A stretch of 64,000 nt of DNA from Prolixibacteraceae bacterium UBA6029. Its GTDB lineage: Bacteria; Bacteroidota; Bacteroidia; Bacteroidales; Prolixibacteraceae. This document shows, piece after piece, positions 26,790 through 34,595 of the stretch (its first letter is position 1; each line of letters starts with the position of its first letter). Under the pieces are notes generated by a model, which was not told the origin of the DNA, ran no database searches, and was given only the letters and a program-made list of their open reading frames with translations. The translations under genes and the position numbers were made by a program. The stretch spans positions 124,001-188,000 of the forward strand of contig DIZL01000029.1 in assembly GCA_002429385.1 (NCBI GenBank), read 5' to 3'.

Positions 26790-27146
26790 TATTTAGTGTG
26801 AATTAACGAAATCCGCATGATTGCTGATTTTGTGTTTTACGACATGTTTTAAACATCTATCCGATATCAAAAGTTTGCAATGAACGAATTAAATATCATC
26901 CAAAGTAACTTATAATTCGGATAAATCATTTAAATTCAACAACTAGTAAACACAAATATACTGTACATTTCATATAGACCATTGTTGGTTATTATTTCAG
27001 GATTGAAATTTGTATTTTAACTGGATCAATATGGAATTGATTGTTTTGAGAAGTTAGTATAAGTGTTAAATTTACATTTTATTCTAATCAAATCTTAAAT
27101 ACTGAACCTTAATCAATTTGAAGGAAGAAACTAACCTGCTAAGAAT
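26790..27146. other. Divergent intergenic region without a recognised gene
   Basis: AT-rich, 357 nt between the starts of NDH-2 and GH97. No repeat of the mirrored type, no RNA gene and no clear consensus promoter was found, although control elements for both genes should be here. Confidence 0.4.
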
Positions 27147-29084
27147 ATGAAACGATTTTTTCTGACTGCCTTTTACTTCTTGATAATTTTCTACACTGTT
27201 CATGCTCAATATTCGGTTGTATCACCTCATTCACTGGCCGAAGCCAAAATTGATATTGGCAGCCAAATCAGTTATAACGTGTCCTTCAATGGAAAACCAG
27301 TACTCACCAACTCTGTTATACGGTTTGAATTCAAACAGGCACCCCCGATGGGTGAGGATATGCAGGTTATTAAATCATCTGAAAAGGTAATCAATGAAAC
27401 ATGGACTCCTATACTAAAGAGGAAGTCAGCCATTTTAAATAATTGCAGGGAACTGACTTTGCAGTTGCAGGAAAAGAAGTTTCCCCGGCGGACCATAAAT
27501 CTGGTATTTCGTATCTTTGATGACGGAGTGGCTTTTCGTACAGAATTTACAGGTCCCGACAATAAGCACGAATATGAACTGACCGACGAACTTACCACTT
27601 TCAACTTTCTGGCCGATCATGATTGCTGGGCAGCAAATGATGGCTCATACCGTTCTTCCCAGGAAAACGAATATTTCAAACGTAAGCTTTCTTATCTGAC
27701 CGATCAGATGGTGATTGGACTACCCATGACGGTGAAGGTCTCGGACGATTGTTATGCGGCAATTACCGAAGCTGAAATTACCGATTATGCTGGTATGTAC
27801 CTTAAACCAGGCCATTCCAAAACCGGATTTGCCGTTCGCTCTCAACTATCTCCGCTACCTAAAGAGAATGAAAACGGGGACAAGGTGAAATTCAAAATCC
27901 CTCATAAGACTCCATGGAGGGTTATTATGCTGGGAGCAACACCTGGGCAGCTGGTCGAATCTGAAATCATCATGAACCTGAATGAACCCTGCGCAATTTC
28001 CGATCCCTCATGGATAAAACCAGGCCTGTGTGCATGGGATCATTGGTGGAGTGGGGAAGTAAAGGTGGATAATGAAACCATCAAAAAATACATCGATCTG
28101 GCCTCCGAAATGGGCTGGCCCTATCAATTGATCGACTGGCAATGGTACGGTCCTTTTAACCTGCCGGATGCCAATATAACTAAAGTTGCCCCTCAGCTTG
28201 ATATGCCCGGCATCCTGTCGTATGCCAAGAGTAAGAATGTCAGGTGTTGGGTATGGATCTACAGTTCAGACGTTACCCGATCTGACTGGGATAAGGCCTG
28301 CGCTACTTACGAAAGCTGGGGCATTGCCGGTGTTAAAATTGATTTTATGGACAGTGACGATCAGGATATGGTGAACTGGTACCGCAGGGTCGTAACCACA
28401 GCCGCCGCCCATCATCTCATGGTCGATTTCCATGGAGCCTTTAAGCCCGATGGTTTCCGAAGGACTTACCCCAATCTGGTTACCCGCGAAGGGGTAATGG
28501 GCAACGAATACAACAAATGGTCGCTTCGGGTTACTCCCGAACACATGGTCACTTTGCCTTTTACACGCATGTTGGCCGGTCCGATGGACTTTACTCCCGG
28601 AGGTTTCCTGAATCGTACTCCTGAGAAATTCCAGAACGGTACACCTGCACAGGTACAGGGGACAAGGGCCTTGCAACTGGCCCAGTTTGTGGTTTACGAC
28701 AGCCCTTTAACCGTTGCCTGCGATTCTCCTGACAATTATAAAGGTCAGGATGGCATTGAATTCCTGAAGAAAGTAAAGACCATGTGGGATGATACTAAAA
28801 TCCTGAATGGTCGTATTGGCGAATACATTACCTCAGCCCGCAGGTCAGGCAACGAATGGTTTATCGGTTCGATGACAAACAGCGAAGCCCGTACACTTGA
28901 AATTAAACTTGATTTCCTTGGAGAAGGAAAATATAAAATGATAGCTTTCGAAGATGCTCCCGATGCAAACATTAATGCTGAAAAGGTGGTACGTACTTCA
29001 GTCAGTGTGGTGAAAGGAGATTCAGTAAAAATAAAAATGGCTCCCGGAGGAGGCTTTGCCGCATGGCTGGAACCTCAGAAGTAG
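27147..29084 (+). CDS. Glycoside hydrolase family 97 protein (retaining type)
   Basis: A 645-aa secreted protein with a signal peptide ending near 'YTVHAQ'. The N-terminal beta-sandwich ('SPHSLAEAKIDIGSQIS') is followed by a TIM barrel and a small C-terminal beta domain. The barrel has 'YQLIDWQWYG', 'GVKIDFMDSDDQ' and 'TREGVMGNEYNKW'. Asp399 in GVKIDF matches the nucleophile of retaining GH97 enzymes (alpha-galactosidase/beta-L-arabinopyranosidase group) and is absent from inverting SusB-type enzymes. Next to araD and araB, release of L-arabinose from beta-L-arabinopyranosides is a reasonable guess; alpha-galactosidase is the alternative. Confidence 0.93.
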   Translation: MKRFFLTAFYFLIIFYTVHAQYSVVSPHSLAEAKIDIGSQISYNVSFNGKPVLTNSVIRFEFKQAPPMGEDMQVIKSSEKVINETWTPILKRKSAILNNCRELTLQLQEKKFPRRTINLVFRIFDDGVAFRTEFTGPDNKHEYELTDELTTFNFLADHDCWAANDGSYRSSQENEYFKRKLSYLTDQMVIGLPMTVKVSDDCYAAITEAEITDYAGMYLKPGHSKTGFAVRSQLSPLPKENENGDKVKFKIPHKTPWRVIMLGATPGQLVESEIIMNLNEPCAISDPSWIKPGLCAWDHWWSGEVKVDNETIKKYIDLASEMGWPYQLIDWQWYGPFNLPDANITKVAPQLDMPGILSYAKSKNVRCWVWIYSSDVTRSDWDKACATYESWGIAGVKIDFMDSDDQDMVNWYRRVVTTAAAHHLMVDFHGAFKPDGFRRTYPNLVTREGVMGNEYNKWSLRVTPEHMVTLPFTRMLAGPMDFTPGGFLNRTPEKFQNGTPAQVQGTRALQLAQFVVYDSPLTVACDSPDNYKGQDGIEFLKKVKTMWDDTKILNGRIGEYITSARRSGNEWFIGSMTNSEARTLEIKLDFLGEGKYKMIAFEDAPDANINAEKVVRTSVSVVKGDSVKIKMAPGGGFAAWLEPQK

Positions 29085-29088
29085 TTCT

Positions 29089-29209
29089 AAGTTCCAGGTT
29101 CCAGGTTTCAAGTTCCAAACCGGTTCTGCTGAACAGAGCATAACCTGGAACTTGAAACTTGAAACCTGAAATCTGGAACCTGAAACTTTGAACTTGAAAC
29201 TTGAAACTA
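29089..29209. repeat. Heptamer palindrome E (between GH97 and araD)
   Basis: Left arm of four heptamers (AAGTTCC, AGGTTCC, AGGTTTC, AAGTTCC) from 29089. A core includes CTGCTGAACAGAGCATAAC at 29126-29144. Right arm of about nine heptamers (GGAACTT, GAAACTT, GAAACCT and so on) runs to 29209. It fills the gap between the GH97 stop (29084) and the araD ATG (29218). The 19-nt core is identical in the copy after araD. Confidence 0.88.
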
Positions 29210-29217
29210 AGCGAGAT

Positions 29218-29904
29218 ATGCTCGAACAATTAAAACAGGAAGTGTGGAAGGCCAACCTGGATCTGGTGAAACACGGTCTGGTCATTTTTACATGGGGCAA
29301 TGTGAGTGGCATCGATCGCCAGCATGGGTTGGTGGTCATCAAACCCAGCGGAGTGTCTTACGATACGATGAGACCCTCGGATATGGTGGTACTCGATCTG
29401 TATGGCAAAGTGGTCGAGGGCAAACTGAACCCATCGAGCGATGCTCCGACACACCTTATTCTCTACCGTCAATTTCTGAACATCGGCGGAATTGTTCATA
29501 CCCATTCCGAATGGGCAACCAGTTGGGCACAGGCTGGCAAAGGAATCCCTGCTATCGGAACTACCCACGCCGATTATTTCTATGGCGAAATTCCCTGTAC
29601 CCGTAAGATGACCGATGATGAAATCAATGGGGAATATGAACTCGAAACAGGACGTGTCATCATCGAACGCTTTCAGGGATTGGATACTGATCGAATTCCC
29701 GGAGTGCTGGTCAACAATCATGCACCTTTTACCTGGGGAACGAATGCCAATGATGCCGTGCACAATGCCGTTGTTCTGGAAGAAGTGGCCAAAATGGCTT
29801 TCCGAAGCTTTCAGCTTAACCCGGAAACCACCATGAGCCAAACATTGCTCGATAAGCATTTCCTCCGCAAACACGGCAAGGATGCCTATTACGGGCAAAA
29901 ATAG
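29218..29904 (+). CDS. araD: L-ribulose-5-phosphate 4-epimerase
   Basis: A 228-aa protein started at the ATG at 29218; the extra frame upstream is made of heptamer repeats and begins with TTG. 'VIFTWGNVSG' and 'KPSGVSYDTM' are the aldolase/epimerase class II substrate loops. Zinc ligands appear in 'IVHTHSEWA' and 'NNHAPFTWG'. It interconverts L-ribulose 5-phosphate and D-xylulose 5-phosphate, the last step of L-arabinose entry into the pentose phosphate pathway. It lies between GH97 and araB, flanked on each side by a homologous heptamer palindrome. araA is not in the window. Confidence 0.96.
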   Translation: MLEQLKQEVWKANLDLVKHGLVIFTWGNVSGIDRQHGLVVIKPSGVSYDTMRPSDMVVLDLYGKVVEGKLNPSSDAPTHLILYRQFLNIGGIVHTHSEWATSWAQAGKGIPAIGTTHADYFYGEIPCTRKMTDDEINGEYELETGRVIIERFQGLDTDRIPGVLVNNHAPFTWGTNANDAVHNAVVLEEVAKMAFRSFQLNPETTMSQTLLDKHFLRKHGKDAYYGQK

Positions 29905-30027
29905 TTCGAGGTTCCAGGTTTCAGGTTCCAAATCGCTACTGCTGAACAGAGCATAACTTGGCACATGGCACATGGCACTTGAAACTTGAAACCTGGAACC
30001 TGGATCTTTGAACTCGAAACTTTAAAC
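29905..30027. repeat. Heptamer palindrome F (between araD and araB)
   Basis: The same build as element E: left heptamers from 29905 (TCGAGGT, TCCAGGT, TTCAGGT), the identical core CTGCTGAACAGAGCATAAC at 29939-29957, then about ten right-arm heptamers (TTGGCAC, ATGGCAC, ATGGCAC, TTGAAAC, TTGAAAC, CTGGAAC and so on) to 30027. It starts right after the araD stop and ends 14 nt before the araB ATG. Confidence 0.88.
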
Positions 30028-30041
30028 TAAATTATATCAAA

Positions 30042-31715
30042 ATGAGTCAGGCAAAATACACGATCGGGCTGGATTACGGCACCGATTCTGTTCGTTCACT
30101 GATCGTGAATGTTGAAAACGGAGAAGAAGTAGCCAGTGTGGTCTTTGAATATCCCCGCTGGAAGAAACAATTGTACTGTGATGCATCAGGCAATCGGTTT
30201 CGCCAGCACCCGAAGGATTATCTCGAAGGAATGGAATATACCATCGTTGAGGCTTTAAAACTTGCTCCTGCAGATGTTGCTGAGAATGTAGTAGGCATCT
30301 CGGTTGATACAACCGGTTCAACCCCCATTGCTGTTGATGAAAAAGGAACTCCGCTATCGTTAACTCCAGGCTTTGAGGAAAATCCCAATGCCATGTTTAT
30401 CCTCTGGAAAGACCATACCGGTGTGAAGGAAGCCGACGAAATCAACCGTTTGTCCAAGGAGTGGCATAACGATTTTACCCGCTTCGAAGGCGGAGTCTAT
30501 TCATCTGAATGGTTTTGGGCCAAATTGCTGCATGTCATTCGTGAAGACGCCGCTGTTTACCGTTCTGCTAACTCATGGGTAGAACATTGCGACTGGATTC
30601 CGGCTATTCTGACTGGAAATACCAATCCAAAAACATTGAAACGTTCGCGTTGTGCGGCAGGTCACAAAGCCATGTGGCATGATGCTTTTGGTGGTCTGCC
30701 AACCGAAGAGTTCCTCGAAAAACTCGATCCACTGCTAAGTGGATTACGGGATCGTTTATTTAAAGAAACATTTACCTGCGACATTTCTGCCGGAACCTTG
30801 ACCCCCGAATGGGCTGCAAAACTTGGACTATCAACCAAAGTGAAGGTTGGGGTAGGGGCTTTCGACGCTCATCTGGGCGCTGTCGGTGCCGAAATTGAAC
30901 CCTATTACCTGAGCAAGGTGATGGGTACTTCAACCTGCGACATGCTGATTGCCCCCATGGATGAAGTGGGCGACAAACTCATCAGTGGGATATGCGGACA
31001 GGTTGACGGATCAATTGTTCCCGGAATGTTGGGCATGGAAGCCGGCCAATCGGCCTTTGGCGATATTTATGCCTGGTTTAAAAGCGTGCTTTTATGGCCT
31101 TCCGAACAAATCATTTCGAACAGCAAACTAATTGACGAGGACACTAAGTCAAAGATGATTGCCGAAATATCATCAGGTATCATTCCTGAACTGACCAGGG
31201 CTGCCGAACTAATACCAATAGAAGACAGCAGCATAGTTGCGCTGGATTGGATGAATGGTCGACGCACACCGGATGCCAATCAGAACCTGAAGGGAGTAAT
31301 TTCAGGCCTGAACCTGGGATCGGATGCTCCCCGCATCTTCCGCGCCCTGGTTGAGGCAACGGCCTTTGGCTCTAAGGCCATCATCGATCGCTTTATCCGT
31401 GAGGGCGTTCGTATCGACGGGGTGATAGCCTTAGGCGGAGTAGCCAAGAAATCACCCTTCGTGATGCAGATCGTGGCCGATGTGCTGAACATGCCCATCA
31501 AGGTAGCCCGTTCCGAGCAGGCTTGTGCATTGGGTTCGGCTATGGCCGCTGCTGTCGTTGCGGGCATTTATCCCAACACCTATGAAGCACAGAAAAAAAT
31601 GGGCGGAGGTTTCGAAAAGACCTATTTTCCCAATGCAACCAATGCAGCCAAATACCAGACCTTGTATGCTAAATACCTAAAATTAGGCGAACTGATCGAA
31701 TTCGGTATGAACTAA
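30042..31715 (+). CDS. araB: Ribulokinase
   Basis: A 557-aa FGGY-family sugar kinase, the usual length for bacterial ribulokinase. The N-terminal phosphate-binding motif is 'TIGLDYGTDSVRSLIV'. 'ISVDTTGSTPIAVDE' and 'KVGVGAFDAHLGAVG' mark substrate and catalytic regions, and 'GVIALGGVAKKSPFVMQI' the ATP-binding C-terminal lobe. It phosphorylates L-ribulose with ATP. It is the third gene of the GH97-araD-araB unit and is followed by a palindromic block and a strong terminator. Confidence 0.96.
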   Translation: MSQAKYTIGLDYGTDSVRSLIVNVENGEEVASVVFEYPRWKKQLYCDASGNRFRQHPKDYLEGMEYTIVEALKLAPADVAENVVGISVDTTGSTPIAVDEKGTPLSLTPGFEENPNAMFILWKDHTGVKEADEINRLSKEWHNDFTRFEGGVYSSEWFWAKLLHVIREDAAVYRSANSWVEHCDWIPAILTGNTNPKTLKRSRCAAGHKAMWHDAFGGLPTEEFLEKLDPLLSGLRDRLFKETFTCDISAGTLTPEWAAKLGLSTKVKVGVGAFDAHLGAVGAEIEPYYLSKVMGTSTCDMLIAPMDEVGDKLISGICGQVDGSIVPGMLGMEAGQSAFGDIYAWFKSVLLWPSEQIISNSKLIDEDTKSKMIAEISSGIIPELTRAAELIPIEDSSIVALDWMNGRRTPDANQNLKGVISGLNLGSDAPRIFRALVEATAFGSKAIIDRFIREGVRIDGVIALGGVAKKSPFVMQIVADVLNMPIKVARSEQACALGSAMAAAVVAGIYPNTYEAQKKMGGGFEKTYFPNATNAAKYQTLYAKYLKLGELIEFGMN

Positions 31716-31770
31716 AGAACGCTTCCGGTTCAATTTTGATTCAATGTCGTTTAGGTAAGATTTTTATTTT

Positions 31771-31845
31771 AACCACTGTCGGGGTTTCCAACCACCGACA
31801 GGGTTTCACGATTGCCCCGGCAGTGGTTTACAACCCTGTCGGTGG
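31771..31845. repeat. Two interleaved inverted repeats (A-B-A'-B')
   Basis: AACCACTGTCGGGG (31771-31784) pairs with CCCCGGCAGTGGTT (31815-31828) with one mismatch. CCACCGACAGGGTT (31792-31805) pairs perfectly with AACCCTGTCGGTGG (31832-31845). The order A-B-A'-B' means both stems cannot form in one simple hairpin, so a pseudoknot or alternative stems are implied. The rest of the 648-nt gap holds the terminator at 31889 and the 11-mer palindrome at 32029; 32139-32363 has nothing I recognise. Confidence 0.75.
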
Positions 31846-31888
31846 CTAAACTTAATGACATTCAATTTCGATTGATCCTTTTACCCGT

Positions 31889-31933
31889 GAAAGAGTCAAC
31901 CCGTAGCACAATGCTGTGGGTTGACTCTTTTTT
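31889..31933 (+). terminator. Rho-independent terminator after araB
   Basis: AAGAGTCAACCC (31891-31902) pairs with GGGTTGACTCTT (31918-31929), followed by a T-run. It closes the GH97-araD-araB unit. Confidence 0.9.
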
Positions 31934-32028
31934 CATGTTCAAATCACTTAAAGAGACTTGACCAGCCAACGACCAACAGCTAGAAATACAGGTATTTCCT
32001 GTTAAACGGGTACCCCTCGCGTGCTACA

Positions 32029-32138
32029 TTGTGTATACCTTGTGTGTACCTTGTGTGTATCTTGTGTGTACCTTATGTGTTCATGAACACATAAGGTACA
32101 CATATCGTACTCTTATTCTATACATAATGTACACTTAA
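32029..32138. repeat. 11-mer palindrome: 5 + 5 mirrored units
   Basis: Left units start at 32029, 32040, 32051, 32062 and 32073 (TTGTGTATACC, TTGTGTGTACC, TTGTGTGTATC, TTGTGTGTACC, TTATGTGTTCA). Right units start at 32084, 32095, 32106, 32117 and 32128 (TGAACACATAA, GGTACACATAT and more diverged). The central 38 nt (32065-32102) is a perfect palindrome centred between 32083 and 32084. It is not a coding region and not near a T-run. Confidence 0.88.
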
Positions 32139-32363
32139 ATAGGCAGCTTGGACTGGACTGATTAATACGCAGGCCCTGCTCAATGGTTTCAGTAATGATA
32201 GAAGGAATTACAAAAGGAAGGAAATATATTTCCCCGGACGATGAGGATGGATTAGAAAGGGATTTGAGCAGATAATTTCAGAGATTATGCAAAAATCGTT
32301 CTAATTTGTAACCTTTTTCCTCTTCAGATTATCTAAAACCATATAAACCTTAAATTCATCATT

Positions 32364-32699
32364 ATGGAAGCTTTTCGCATCACCTTTATTTCAGTTTTAT
32401 TGATTATTTTTATGACTGGTGTGTTTTTATCCTGGTTCTTTATGCATAAGGCAAAATCAAAGGAACGCTTGTTGATGATTGAAAAAGGGGTTGATCTTTC
32501 GCAACTGCATCAGGAACGGAAATTTATCTTTAATTTCCCCTGGTTAAAGGTTGGTATTGTGATTGCATGTATGGGCTTAGGGATGGTTGTTGGAGGTTTT
32601 TCACATAATCCTTTTATAATTTTTGGGGCTATTTTCCTTTTTGGAGGCTTAGGCATGATTGTTGCAAATTATCTGGATAAGCCAAAAGGCCGGGAGTAA
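32364..32699 (+). CDS. DUF6249-like membrane protein
   Basis: A 111-aa protein with an N-terminal TM helix (about 7-28), then a short cytoplasmic loop with 'KERLLMIEKGVDLS', typical of the DUF6249 family, and two more hydrophobic helices (about 60-77 and 82-100). It is directly followed (3 nt) by the ECF sigma gene and appears to lead a three-gene operon. A role in envelope sensing is suggested only by that context. Confidence 0.8.
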   Translation: MEAFRITFISVLLIIFMTGVFLSWFFMHKAKSKERLLMIEKGVDLSQLHQERKFIFNFPWLKVGIVIACMGLGMVVGGFSHNPFIIFGAIFLFGGLGMIVANYLDKPKGRE

Positions 32700-32702
32700 A
32701 AA

Positions 32703-33263
32703 ATGGATGAAATCTATATTCGTAAGGTACTTAATGGCGATTCTGATGCATTTAGATATTTGATCAGAAATTATAAGGACATTGCTTATTCCTTGGCAAT
32801 GTCTGTGGTTAAAGACGAGTATGCGGCCCAGGAGGTAGTTCAAATTGCTTTTGTAAAAGCGTTTACAAAACTGTCGACCTTTAAGGGAAAATCAAAATTC
32901 AGCACCTGGCTGTACCGGATTGTGATCAATGAGGCATTTAATGCGATAAGGAAACGAAAACGGGAGACAGTAAGTTTTGAAGGTACTCCGGCTTTTACGA
33001 CGCCCGATGTTGATTCATTCTCTCAGGAGATGGATGCAGAGGAACAACGGTATTATATTAATGAAGCGTTAAAAATATTGTCAGCAAAGGAAAGCCTGGT
33101 GCTGCGTTTGTTCTATCTGGAAGAAAACAGTATTGATGAAATAACCGCGATGACCGGCTGGACGGCCTCGAATATCAAGGTACTCCTGCACCGGGGAAGG
33201 AATACAATGAAAGAGATTCTGATGAAACAATTTAATACGGACAAAAAGATACTTCAATCATGA
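32703..33263 (+). CDS. ECF-type RNA polymerase sigma factor
   Basis: A 186-aa sigma factor. Region 2: 'YLIRNYKDIAYSLAMSVVKD' and 'AQEVVQIAFVKAF', with 'KFSTWLYRIVINEAFNAIR'. Region 4: 'LSAKESLVLRLFYLEENSI' and 'DEITAMTGWTASNIKVLLHR'. It begins 3 nt after the DUF6249 gene and overlaps the next gene by 4 nt (ATGA), so the three are co-translated. The small membrane protein downstream is the likely regulator. Confidence 0.93.
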   Translation: MDEIYIRKVLNGDSDAFRYLIRNYKDIAYSLAMSVVKDEYAAQEVVQIAFVKAFTKLSTFKGKSKFSTWLYRIVINEAFNAIRKRKRETVSFEGTPAFTTPDVDSFSQEMDAEEQRYYINEALKILSAKESLVLRLFYLEENSIDEITAMTGWTASNIKVLLHRGRNTMKEILMKQFNTDKKILQS

Positions 33264-33622
33264 ACGAAAATAACAAATCCGAGGATGATTTCTTCAGGGA
33301 GCTCCTGTCGAAGAGTAAACTGGAATTGCCTTTCAGTGATTTTGAAGACAATGTAATGGGACAAATTGAAAAGGAAGTTTTGCATCAGCATGATTTTTCA
33401 AAAGAGTTCAGGTTATCCCGGTTCTTCTTCATAATGGGATCATTATTTGGGATAATCCTTTCGGTACTGCTCACCCAGATCCACGAACCAATCTTTGGAA
33501 TCAATCCGTTTAACCTTACACTTCTGTTCGAGATTATTTTTGCCTCTGTACTCTTCACCCAGATTGATACCCTGATCAAATTCAGAAAATGGATGAGTGC
33601 AAAAAAAGAAAATCAGGATTGA
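33260..33622 (+). CDS. Small membrane protein, putative anti-sigma partner
   Basis: A 120-aa protein with a cytoplasmic N-terminal part ('KSEDDFFRELLSKSKLELP'), then two hydrophobic helices (about 50-70 and 82-100) and a short charged tail. Its start overlaps the sigma gene stop. The position and topology (soluble N-terminus, two TM helices) suggest an anti-sigma factor, though no ZAS zinc motif is visible. A diverged copy of its first 80 or so bases lies 720 nt downstream. Confidence 0.75.
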   Translation: MNENNKSEDDFFRELLSKSKLELPFSDFEDNVMGQIEKEVLHQHDFSKEFRLSRFFFIMGSLFGIILSVLLTQIHEPIFGINPFNLTLLFEIIFASVLFTQIDTLIKFRKWMSAKKENQD

Positions 33623-33634
33623 AAAGGAGTATAA

Positions 33635-33859
33635 CTACAGGTTTTCTACTTCTTCCTGAGTATATATTCTTCCTGATCTGATGTCTTCTTCCGCTCTTTC
33701 GATACTTGCATAAAAATCTGCAACAGACATTGGTTTAATGTTCTCGTCTGACATAGTTAAATAAGTCCTGCGGATTTTGTCCATTTTACTAATTATATTA
33801 ACATCACTGATTTGAGCGATCCACTCAATTAGTTCTAATTTTTTTACCTGTATGTCCAT
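33635..33859 (-). CDS. Orphan antitoxin-like protein
   Basis: A 74-aa protein. 'VKKLELIEWIAQISDVNIISK' followed by 'SVADFYASIERAEEDIRSGR' matches the small Bacteroidota proteins that normally precede a RelE/ParE toxin gene. On the minus strand the toxin should lie to the left, but the plus-strand membrane protein gene ends there 12 nt away, so no partner is present. It sits between the two copies of the duplicated 33241/33961 sequence. Confidence 0.6.
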   Translation of the reverse strand: MDIQVKKLELIEWIAQISDVNIISKMDKIRRTYLTMSDENIKPMSVADFYASIERAEEDIRSGRIYTQEEVENL

Positions 33860-33960
33860 AGTATTTAGTTTTAAGACTGCTATTACAAAGGAACGAAATT
33901 ATCCTGATAACTGGATTGAGTTGAGATTACATTTTCGAGAGTTCGCTATCCTGTTTACGG

Positions 33961-34144
33961 ACAAACAGAGACTTCAATCATGAGCGGAAATAATAGATTA
34001 GAGGATGATTTCTTCCGGGAGCGCCTGTCGAAGAGTAAATTGAACTTCTCTTTGTTCGCAACAACCTTTGGAGCTTATTTCGTAATCTGTTGTTTTATAG
34101 ATAATTTACAGCTTTATATTTCTTTATTGATCTGTTACTGCTAA
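33961..34144 (+). pseudogene. Truncated duplicate of the 33260 gene start
   Basis: The sequence from 33961 repeats that from 33241 at an exact offset of 720 nt, with about ten or so mismatches over the first 78 nt by eye and then no similarity. It includes the end of the sigma gene and the first 20 or so codons of the putative anti-sigma gene. The resulting open frame (ATG 33980 to TAA 34144, 54 aa) starts 'MSGNNRLEDDFFRERLSKSK' and then runs into an unrelated hydrophobic tail. It is too short to be functional in the original role. Confidence 0.75.
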
Positions 34145-34168
34145 TTTAAGTAAATAAACTGATGCAAA

Positions 34169-34201
34169 TAGTTTGCAAACTAAATTAATTAGTTATATTT
34201 G
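34169..34201 (+). promoter_or_regulatory. Promoter with overlapping palindromic operator for the BlaI-M56 pair
   Basis: TATATTTG at 34194-34201 is a good -7 motif. A -33-type TTTG at 34172-34175, 18 nt upstream, lies inside the perfect 14-bp palindrome TAGTTTGCAAACTA (34169-34182). A dimeric repressor bound there would block the -33 region, as expected for autoregulation by the BlaI-like gene 17 nt downstream of the -7 element. Confidence 0.6.
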
Positions 34202-34217
34202 TTCAACTAAATATTAA

Positions 34218-34595
34218 ATGATGAAACATCTGACTAATCGGGAAGAAGAAATCATGGAGATCTTTTGGGAAAAAGGTTCCATGTATGTTAAAGACGTGAT
34301 CGACTTGCTTAATGGCCCTAAACCGCATTACAACACCATTTCAACCGTTGTTCGCGGGCTGGAGGAGAAAGGCTTTGTTGGCCACAAGCAATTTGGAAAC
34401 ACCTACCTGTATTTTGCGGTAATCTCGCGTGAGGAATTCAGCAAGAACTCGATTAAGAACCTGGTGAGCAAGTATTTCAATACCTCTTACGCTTCTGTGG
34501 TTTCCATGTTTGTGGAAGAACAGAAGATTACGACAGAAGAAATCCAGGAGTTAATCCGGGAGGTTGAATCGCGCAAAAGCACACCCAATGAATAG
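34218..34595 (+). CDS. BlaI/MecI/CopY-family transcriptional repressor
   Basis: A 125-aa winged-helix protein. 'LTNREEEIMEIFWEKGSMYV' and 'KPHYNTISTVVRGLEEKGFV' are the classical BlaI/MecI DNA-binding blocks; the C-terminal helices form the dimer. Such repressors are inactivated by proteolysis when a membrane M56 partner is triggered. Its stop overlaps the start of the M56 gene by 8 nt, the normal pairing. No beta-lactamase gene is nearby, so the target regulon may be only this pair or unlinked genes. Confidence 0.93.
   Translation: MMKHLTNREEEIMEIFWEKGSMYVKDVIDLLNGPKPHYNTISTVVRGLEEKGFVGHKQFGNTYLYFAVISREEFSKNSIKNLVSKYFNTSYASVVSMFVEEQKITTEEIQELIREVESRKSTPNE

Noticed and set aside
28266..28676. 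136-codon minus-strand frame inside GH97
   Set aside because: It is a shadow of the clearly coding plus-strand GH97 gene.
29089..30027. Composite transposon around araD
   Set aside because: The flanking elements have no transposase, no target duplication was seen, and araD fits its operon; kept only as a repeat-pair observation.
34564..34587. TTG start of the M56 gene
   Set aside because: The ATG at 34588 overlaps the BlaI stop in the usual way and gives a normal first TM helix.
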